From Marisa cornuarietis (lineage: Eukaryota > Mollusca > Gastropoda > Architaenioglossa > Ampullariidae), in contig SMMW01000605.1 of the NCBI GenBank assembly GCA_004794655.1, forward strand, positions 1,890,001-1,954,000: a stretch of 64,000 bases of DNA. The letters run 5' to 3'. The position numbers were made by a program, and so were the translations under genes. The notes under the pieces are model-generated. The model had not been told where the DNA came from and ran no database searches. It saw nothing but the letters and a program-made list of their open reading frames with translations. Of this stretch, positions 57,201 to 64,000 are shown one piece after another. How positions within the stretch are numbered: the first letter of the stretch is position 1; every line of letters begins with the position of its first letter.

Positions 57201-57840
57201 TCTTTCTCTAATACCTACCGTGTCAGTCGCCCAACTGTGTAGCTTTTTTCTCTTTATTTTTTTCTGTTAGTGTTTTTTTATTATTTATTTTCTCCTCATA
57301 AATAGAAATATTTGTTTAGGAAGGGTGTTATTTAGTACTTTGTAGTGCTCCTGTCCGATTATGGAAATGTGTGTTTTTGTGCAGGTAAAATTCAAAGACT
57401 AACTCTAAATGTTGCCAGAGCACAATTCACGCACAAAAAAACTGGAAAGTGAGTTATTCAATAAATTCGTCCACTAAAGTCAGGGCTTGTTGTCTTTATG
57501 TATATATTGATGTGTAGATTTTAAAGCTGTGATTTGACCTCTGAAGTCTGCAGGGCTTGTTTAATTTCTTCCATACAAATATTAAAGCTGTAATTCGTTT
57601 ATTGAAAACTACCTTCCTAAACAGCCTTATTGATATCCAGATTGATCGATAAGCCTTCAGGCCATATTTGTAATTATAATTCATATATTCAACATTAAAT
57701 CACTTGATCTACTCGCCTTGCTTCAAGAGTCTAGCGAGCAATGTTCACTTCCCCCACTTAGCCACCCTTCTCTTTCTCTTTCTCTCTCTCACTCACTCAC
57801 ACACACACACACACTCACACACACACACATACACGCACTT

Positions 57841-57906
<66 letters not shown>

Positions 57907-59151
57907 GATCATAATTTTCGGAAAAAGTGATTGAAACATTGTACTGAAGTAAAAACCAAAAAAGAATAAAGAAGGAAAGACACAGGTCAAACGATCAATT
58001 AAAGAATTTGAACAGGTGAGAAAAGGAAAAGGACAGACGAGAAGAGGCTGACAGATAACTATATATATATATATGTATATCTCACCTTGCTTTGTATCTG
58101 GTCCCTGCCTGAAATCTCCCGGGCACACGAATGGTTGGCTGGTAAGACCTGGGTCAGACATCACATACTGGGCGTCCTGGGAAGGCATCTGGTCTGTTTG
58201 AAGTGCTGCAATGGGGCTGACAGCTGCTGACAAAGTGAAAACATTCTCAGGCTGGACAAGCACCTGCTCTACAGCAGCAGGACAAAGCTGCGCTGACTCC
58301 ATGTCTTCGCGGTACGGAGCGACTGAGGCCGTCCACTGGATGTTTGGTAGCCGAGGGGTGTGAGCAGGGGAAGCTGTCGGGTGAAAATGTTGCTGATACA
58401 GAAAGGGGGGATAGGTCTGCGTTTGATATCTGACATCAGTGGGTTGCAGCTGGGAAGAATACATTGTCATCGCCGGCGGAGACATAAGAGCACGTGAAGC
58501 GCTTGCTCGAGGCAAACTTAGCGAGGATGGAGCCGGCTGCAGCACTCGGCCCGGATAAACTGCGCACAACAGCCCGCTCCATGAAGGAGGCGACATGGCC
58601 GCCCCAACAACTGGTAGTGGTGGATGTCGAGATTGTAAGACACCGCCCAGGTAAAAAATTCCCACATCCTCTGACCCCAGTGGGAAGGGAGGAGCACGTA
58701 GCACAGGAACTGTTGAGAAGCTGCCATCTAGTAGAGAGGTAACCTCAGCTGTTTGGCTGGTGGACAGGGCTGTTTGTTGACATGTGGACAGGGTTGTCTG
58801 GTTTGGAGAATGAGCTGTTTGGTTTGTGGATAGAGTCGTTTGTTGACATGTGGACAGGGCTGTTTGTTGACATGTGGACAGGGCTGTTTGTTGACATGTG
58901 GACAGGGCTGTTTGCTGACATGTGGACAGGGTTGTCTGGTTTGGAGAATGAGCTGTTTGGCTTGTGGATAGAGTCGTTTGTTGACATGTGGATAGGGCTG
59001 TCTGGTTTTGGGACAGGGTTGTTTGGCTTGTGGACAGAGTTGCTTGGTTTGTATGTTGGGCTGCTTGGCATGTAGGCGGGACAGCCTGGCTTGTGGGCGG
59101 GACTATGTCTTCTCTTTGCAGCGCTTCTTTTTCATGTTGTTCGCCTTCCAT
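51886..59151 (-). CDS. NERD-like / P-loop NTPase-like protein with degenerate active sites and tandem repeats
   Basis: Proposed exons on the - strand: 59156-58086 (start codon at 59151), 57043-56451, 54630-54424, 54223-54036, 53920-51886. From the ATG they total 4,089 nt (1,362 aa plus TGA) in consistent phase. An upstream 5' UTR exon is likely because 59156 is an acceptor. Layout: a Thr/Ser/Gln repeat (about 30-140), Pro/Ser/Tyr-rich disorder (to about 380), a NERD-like domain (about 400-640), an NTPase/helicase-like domain (about 715-1165) and nineteen 9-residue repeats (about 1176-1352). The fold order matches large uncharacterised NERD-plus-NTPase proteins of molluscs and amphioxus (from memory, no accession). 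NERD domains are nuclease-like. Here the E-x-K of the core is Q-V-T, and the Walker A Lys is Ala749. The protein is therefore probably a pseudoenzyme or regulator. Its role in the cell is unknown. Confidence 0.75.
51918..52450 (-). repeat. 27-bp coding minisatellite with 81-bp higher-order unit
   Basis: Nineteen full units and one partial unit encode 9-residue repeats of the type EGRAVNTES, EGRAVNTGS and DGGEVNTGS. In the middle these three occur as a block repeated three times, giving an 81-bp higher-order period. The unit length is a multiple of three, so two other frames also stay open (one on the + strand as a VLTAPPSDP-type repeat). The annotated frame is the one continuous with the NTPase-like domain. 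Confidence 0.9.
54036..57043 (-). CDS. NERD-like domain exons
   Basis: Exon 57043-56451 encodes a conserved helix/strand region (PAGAYLLLGMPQTPALRGQE, then RLAVIISNYKYKECYL) and ends with HDILMFGVDIGVVCIQ. The Asp of HDIL matches the acidic core residue of NERD nucleases. The next exon (54630-54424) continues VTCVERG and VRVLALPNL. The typical E-V-K triplet is thus Q-V-T, with two of three catalytic positions changed. Exon 54223-54036 adds a helical segment with LLQQWLNQ. The acceptor at 54631-54632 is chosen over a longer open frame because only it joins in phase and continues the NERD strand. Confidence 0.65.
54288..54356. repeat. (CA)n microsatellite in the intron between 54424 and 54223
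   Basis: About 33 CA units end in GCACGCACG. They are non-coding. Confidence 0.95.
54700..54960. repeat. Compound TA/CA/CG alternating microsatellite
   Basis: The sequence alternates ATATATAT, ACACACAC and GCGCGCGC runs, all purine-pyrimidine alternating, for about 250 bases. This is a Z-DNA-prone sequence within an intron. Open frames here are artefacts. Confidence 0.85.
55125..56268. repeat. Minisatellite, 34-bp unit, about 33 copies
   Basis: The unit combines CTGGAGCGATGTGATATATA with TTGGTACATATATA. Copies differ by a few substitutions (ATTGGT, ATCAGT, CTCGGT; ACTGGAG, AATGGAG), with no insertions seen by eye. Because 34 is not a multiple of three and no frame meets a stop, all three - strand frames stay open for hundreds of codons. 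These are spurious. The array fills the intron between the exons at 56451 and 54630. Confidence 0.95.
57137..57200. repeat. (GCGT)n(GT)n microsatellite
   Basis: About eight GCGT units run directly into about sixteen GT units. The array lies in the intron between 58086 and 57043, beside a CT-rich tract at 57090-57115. Confidence 0.9.
57786..57905. repeat. Compound (CA)n/(CT)n microsatellite
   Basis: CA and CT runs follow one another, ending in about 23 CA units. The intron (57044-58085) holds nothing else that I can recognise. Confidence 0.9.
58750..59060 (-). repeat. 24-bp coding minisatellite in exon 1 of the NERD/NTPase-like gene
   Basis: The units encode TALSTCQQ-type octapeptides, with variants such as TTLSTSQT and TAHSPNQT. 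The DNA core is GTTGACATGTGGACAGGGCT. The stretch stays in frame with the downstream coding region. It is Thr/Ser/Gln-rich and probably disordered. Confidence 0.85.
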
Positions 59152-59571
59152 TCCATCTGCAGATTGAAATGAGGTCCAAACGACAGATGAATAAAAAGTC
59201 ATACATCGACATTGGGAAATCTATGGCAAGAATACTGTTACAAAAATTTAGACACAATTCTGCTATGAAGGTAGACATTGCAAAGCAGAGTGTTACGATC
59301 TGAAGCGAGTTGATAAAACATGATTAACTCAATTCTGACATAAAGGCTTTGACATTTCCAAGTGATCTTAAAAAACAAAACGAAGGAAAGCAATTGTTGG
59401 TTTCATGTCCTTCTACGTATGTAAGAAACAAAATAAAAAAATAAAAAAACAGAACAGACCACCGACAAAATGCTTTAGAATTACTTAAACCCTGCCATTG
59501 TTTTATATGCACCTGTAGTCCTACCTGCTACTGAAACATTCCTCGCGTAGGCGTACTCTCAAACACTCACA

Positions 59572-59573
59572 CA

Positions 59574-59655
<82 letters not shown>
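59572..59655. repeat. (CA)n microsatellite upstream of the NERD/NTPase-like gene
   Basis: About 40 CA units. The region between 59160 and 59925 has no recognisable gene. Confidence 0.95.
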
Positions 59656-59656
<1 letters not shown>

Positions 59657-59925
59657 GTACATATACACATGACACACGCGTGTACCACTAACCCTGACAA
59701 CCGAGAAGAAATCCCAGTTCACACAGAATCCTAGGTTTTCAACCGAAATATTTTTTAATACATTATTTTTTCCAGCTCCTACAGAAAATTCCGGTCCAAA
59801 ACTAATTAGCTTCTCACTTAGTATGGTTATCACCCTTCTCACATTTTAAACTACTAATCTTACCCCTAGTCCTAACCCCAACCGAAACCTCACCCACCAC
59901 TTTACTAGTTTAACCATACATAACC

Positions 59926-60204
59926 CTATTTCATTTCTTGATGCTCGCATCTCCGAATTAGCCAATTAGCCAAACACCGCCTTGAGTTTGTATAGATGCG
60001 TGCATCATTCACTTTGAGGCTGGACTTCTTATCAAGAATTCGAGAATATTCCTCGTAGGCAGGACAAGGGTCAACACTTTGACCGTCTGGTGTCGTGTGG
60101 AATACTTCCGCCATGACATCGAGACATCGCCACATTGTGATTGTCTCAACTGTTTTCAGTTCCTTGGCGTTTTTAAATGTGGTTAAAGGGTTGGTGGGGT
60201 GCAA
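59926..60204 (-). CDS. Unrecognised 92-residue open frame
   Basis: A - strand frame with balanced composition (HPTNPLTTFKNAKELKTVE start, a Cys-containing CPAYEEYSRIL part, basic C-terminus) stops at 59926. It has normal-looking protein composition, unlike the repeat-driven frames around it. I do not recognise it and found no clear splice sites. It could be an exon of an unseen gene, a transposon fragment or chance. Confidence 0.2.
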   Translation of the reverse strand: MHPTNPLTTFKNAKELKTVETITMWRCLDVMAEVFHTTPDGQSVDPCPAYEEYSRILDKKSSLKVNDARIYTNSRRCLANWLIRRCEHQEMK

Positions 60205-60459
60205 ATTTTTTCTAATGGCTGTTTAAATCTCAGTGCAAGATCTGAGTGAATACAACCCTTTCATTCTGGAGATATACGCCTACACAGATCACCCTGCACA
60301 GAAAGAGGTCAAGAACACAAAGGTCGGGTACCTTTATGTTGTGAAGACCTCCGCTAGGGGGCGCGCTGGGACCACATGTTACTCAGGCATATACATAAGG
60401 CATATTTATAAAACTTGCTTTGAGAATAGTATATTCATATTCCACATTTCTAAATAAAG

Positions 60460-61490
60460 TAAGAAAAAAGCAATTTGTTCGCCGTATTATTTTAAAAGAA
60501 ATGGCTATAATGGGTAATTGTACTTGTTCAGATATCCAGGATCCTTCTTACAGACCTGATACTAAACTGAGTTTATCTAAATATCTATATATCCATATGC
60601 TTTAAATCATAACATTGTCAGAATAGTAAGTTTGGTTAATTTTTGTCGCAAAGAAATCCTGATATTTGTTAACTTCAAACATCATAAAAAAGCGGCCTGA
60701 TGTCTGGATTTGACCATACTTCAATCCCATAAAACATTTTAGCTTCCACTCATGCATAAAAGATAAGTCGATTTGCGTGCGTGGACAGCAGTGATAACAT
60801 TTTCAAATTTAGAAACAATGGGACATTTTAAATGCAGATGGCATAACAAAGTCATCCTGCCCGGGAAGTTGAGATGTGCCGTGTCCAACACTGATGGTTA
60901 AAAGAAAAATATTACAATGAAGAGGAAAGCCCCTTGTGAAATTTGCAATCTTTGAATATTTTTTCCAATGGCTGAAGCTAGTTTATAAATGTACGTGAAA
61001 ACAGACAGATATGCGAAGAATGAGAAGCACCATCGAGCTGAACAACGAGAAGAGCTATAATGCTGAACCTGACTTCTTTAGCCCAGATGAGGAAATGACT
61101 AATAAATTTGGCCTTATATTATCCTTCCTTCCTTAATCTATATATCTGTAATAAAATATGAGTAGCAGATGACCTGTAGTTAGTTTTGTCTGCATGTTGT
61201 GAAAACGTCCTCGAATGGTCCCCAAGTTTCCAGGTCCTTATTTTAGTTGTGGTTAGACCAGTGTGAGCCCTGACAATGAATGTTGTAACTGGAAGAGCGC
61301 GTGTTGTTTACCTTTTAAATCTCTCAGATATGTTAGTGAACTAAATAGAAAATCACTAAATGGAAGAATAGATTGGGTGGCTATTGAGACAAATTTTAGG
61401 CATTGATTTTTATGCCAGAAGATATTTATGCTTTTTCAAGGCACTCAACAAGCTCTTTTTCTTCACTAGTTAACCAATATAATTTATAGA
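60460..61490. other. AT-rich non-coding sequence
   Basis: I see no gene, repeat array or splice-flanked exon here. Confidence 0.4.
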
Positions 61491-61559
61491 TTTTTTATAA
61501 ATGCCGTTAATTAACATATCCCATCATTTAAAGAAAATATTAAAGAGCTATAGGCAATT

Positions 61560-61860
61560 CAACTTGTCTAAGTTAAAAGTTTATCTCTATCGTCCTCACT
61601 GCACCCACCACAGAGCTGAAGTCGAAGCCCTGGTCCTCGCAGTGAAGAGGGTCTGCAGCAGGACAACTTCAGACTTGCAAGTTGTGGTTTTCACCCTGTT
61701 TGTGCTGTAAACTACCTAAACTGACAGCAACATTGAGAAATATTAAATGTTTGAAACGGTACTGCAGCCACACTGTGGTACAGAATGCAATGAGCAAACC
61801 TTGTAACTGAAGACAGGCATGACAGCCTGTGAAGATCATCAATAAAGCTCTTAATGCGGA
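61560..61860 (+). mobile_element. RNase H domain remnant of a non-LTR retrotransposon
   Basis: The + strand frame at 61605-61690 reads HRAEVEALVLAVKRVCSRTT, then LQVVVFT, as in the RNase H domain of Jockey/I-type LINEs. After one frameshift, KLPKLTATLRNIKCLKRYCS and HTVVQ follow at about 61700-61780. Stops and the frameshift show that it is dead. Confidence 0.65.
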
Positions 61861-61869
61861 CGTCAGAAC

Positions 61870-63150
61870 CACACACCATGTCCATATCTGGGGAAGATCT
61901 TGTGGTATAGCCACTAGCAAGCAGGTCTATTAATTAAAAAAAAAATAGTTTTCATGCAAAAGTCATATTGCGTTGAATTATTTGTGTGAGTGTTGTTTAG
62001 CCATCGCCATTGAAAGACTTGGAATCTGAGTGTAACTACTGTTTTGTCTTGGAGCAAAGTAAAAGCTACACTGAAAATCATCTGAACAATAGTCAAGTAC
62101 ACATCAGGAAACATTACAAAGCATTTATAAGAGTTTCAGGAAATTGACCGGCTATTATTATTATCTACCACTGTCATTCACTGCCAGTACTATTAAAATA
62201 CTCTTCCTAAGGCAACCCAAATCATCTATTTAATGCTCAATTTTCATCCTGATCAACCAAGCTGGTCAGCTACTTATGATGGAACAGTAAATAATAAACT
62301 TTAGGTAGATTTAAAGTTAACAAATATCTATGGCTTGGATTTGTTTTAACTGTGCTGAGTGTAACTGTTATTCATTAAACTGTTTCAATCATGCATATTT
62401 TACCCATGCCTGTGAAATGAAGGCTTCTAAAAAAACAGAAAGTCAGTCTCTGCCCGTGAGATTCTTCAATGTGTGACATTTTGTTAATTTTTCTTACAGT
62501 TTCAGTTCGAAGGTGGGGAAAAAATGATTATTTAAAGTATTTGACAACATAAGAGAAATTACTAGCTATGGGAGTGATTCCTTTACATGTATTTTGTTTT
62601 AGGAAAATTTGTTACCAAACTTCTGTTGTACTATATATCAGTCATATCTAAATGTCACCATTCTTGCATTTTGAGTTTTAATTCCCTTTACCTCTACATA
62701 TTCCTGTTTGAGTGAATTTCATGCGCTTTTGCATATCAAAACAAAAATAAGAAACAGATTGAATGCTGATGATGGTATGAGGTTGGCTTTGACAAACTCT
62801 CAGCAAGGAATTCCCATGCTGGGTGTCAAGATGCAGAGCCAACCATCGCATGAATCCTGATTAATGTCATTGATCGCGAATGATCAGTGATTAACATTAA
62901 AAAACAAGACTCACCAAGTCTAAGACTCATCTAACACTTCCTAAAAAGACATATATACGCGTATACGTCGTATAGAAATGGCTTCTCATGTGCCTGTCAC
63001 GGGGGGAGGGGGGCGCAGGCTACTGTAAAACTGAGCCGCGACACAAAAAAGGTGGAACCACTGGTCTAGTGAGACCAGCGCCTCATTCTCTTGAGCTATG
63101 TGTGTGTTCAGCCAGTGTCCATATCTACATCTTCCAATAAAACAATCTGT
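61870..63150. other. AT-rich non-coding sequence with one GC-richer patch
   Basis: No gene seen. A G-run patch (63000-63020) and a CTGGTCTAGTGAGACCAGCG hairpin (63061-63080) may be part of an unclassified SINE or MITE. Confidence 0.35.
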
Positions 63151-63700
63151 CAGCTGGGTGTGGACAATATGGGACTTTGTTAACTGGGTGTGGCCAATAG
63201 ACTTTGTTAACTGGGTGTGGCCAATAGGTGACTATGTTAACTGGGTGTGGCCAATATAGGTGACTATGTTAACTGGGTGTGGCCAATATGTGACTTTGTT
63301 AACTGGGTGTGGCCAATATGTGACTTTGTTAACTGGGTGTAGCCAATAGGTGACTTTGTTAACTGGGTGTGGCCAATAGACTTTGTTAACTGGGTGTGGC
63401 CAATAGGTGACTTTTTTAACTGGGTGTGGCCAATAGGGGACTTTAATTGTTACCTAGGTGTGCCCAACAGGTGACTGTTAAATAGGTGTGGCCAGTAGGT
63501 GACTTTATTACTTGGAACTGGTCAATAGGGGACTTTGCTACCTAGGTGTGGCCAATAGGTGACTTTATTACTTGGGTGTAGCCAATAAGTGACTTTGAAA
63601 AATAGGTGTGGCCAGTAGGTGACTTTATTATTTGGAAGTGGCCAATAGGGGACTTTGTTACCTAGGTGTGGCCAATAGGTGACTCTATTATCTAAAGTTG
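63150..63700 (+). repeat. Minisatellite, about 27-31-bp unit, about 17 copies, each with a CCAAT pentamer
   Basis: Units contain AACTGGGTGTGGCCAATAGG then TGACTTT; unit length varies mainly in the spacer after CCAAT. The first ten copies are close to identical, and later copies drift (CCTAGGTGTGGCCAATAGG, CTTGGAACTGGTCAATAGG). Confidence 0.9.
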
Positions 63701-63821
63701 CCGATTCCCCATTCTTCTACATGTATGAAATGTCTCGTTATCTCGCCACCATGCGCCCATCACAAATGAGAGGCACGGGTGGCGACATAGGGAGGGTATA
63801 TAATCCACATCTTCTAATAAC

Positions 63822-63945
63822 CTAGAGAGAATTTCGTTCATTCCAAAACTATGGCGAGAAGCGTGTTTGGAGAGATAACCAGTTCAGACTAGATGAAATC
63901 CCTAATGACGACGATGATGATAGTGATGAAAAGGAAGCTTTGTAA
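63822..63945 (+). CDS. Possible terminal coding exon at the window edge
   Basis: After an acceptor-like CTTCTAATAACCTAG, a frame reads REFRSFQNYGEKRVWRDNQF and then an acidic tail (EIPNDDDDDSDEKEAL) before TAA at 63943-63945. The composition looks protein-like. A TATATAA (63800) lies just upstream, so it could also be a short unit of its own. I do not recognise it. Confidence 0.2.
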
Positions 63946-64000
63946 AGTAAAATAGTCATTTTGTATGGAATTTAGCCTGCATACATAAACAGATGCGTTC

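Noticed and set aside
57704..57934. + strand ORFs rich in His-Thr
   Set aside because: They are translations of CA/CT microsatellites.

Overview
The window is animal nuclear DNA, most likely from a gastropod or other lophotrochozoan mollusc. Four spliced genes with GT-AG introns are visible, in an AT-rich background full of CA/TA microsatellites, minisatellites, tRNA-derived SINEs and degenerate LINE, mariner and DIRS-like copies. The species assignment is inferred from protein style (large domain-shuffled TIR, death-domain and NERD/NTPase proteins) and repeat style, not from a marker gene.

Layout. (1) 0.6-26.5 kb, + strand: a 25-coding-exon gene (about 1,075 aa) with coiled coil, von Willebrand A domain with intact MIDAS, one clear and one degenerate MIB/HERC2 domain, and a C-terminal WWE domain, but no RING or HECT. 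Its introns hold a dead mariner, two LINE copies (one nested inside another LINE), a DIRS-like retroelement remnant, a processed RPL10A pseudogene and a 67-bp minisatellite. (2) 29.9-31.1 kb, - strand: a TMEM53-like (DUF829) alpha/beta hydrolase. (3) 33.4-48.3 kb, + strand: a TATA-driven gene of about 1,231 aa with a helical-repeat (Melted/VEPH1-like) N-terminus, coiled coil, death domain, two TIR domains and a C-terminal CaaX box. (4) 51.9-59.2 kb, - strand: a gene of about 1,362 aa with an N-terminal Thr/Gln/Ser repeat, a NERD-like domain and a P-loop NTPase-like domain, both with lost catalytic residues, ending in a 9-residue tandem repeat. From 59.3 kb to the end there is mostly repeat-derived sequence.

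All exon chains were built by hand from splice sites and reading phase. For genes 1, 3 and 4 every exon junction keeps phase and the totals divide by three. Three of the four genes carry domains typical of innate immune or ubiquitin/ADP-ribose signalling (death, TIR, WWE, MIB, VWA, NERD-NTPase), so the window looks like a piece of the expanded molluscan immune/stress-signalling repertoire. The shared pathway is inference; nothing in the sequence shows that the products interact.
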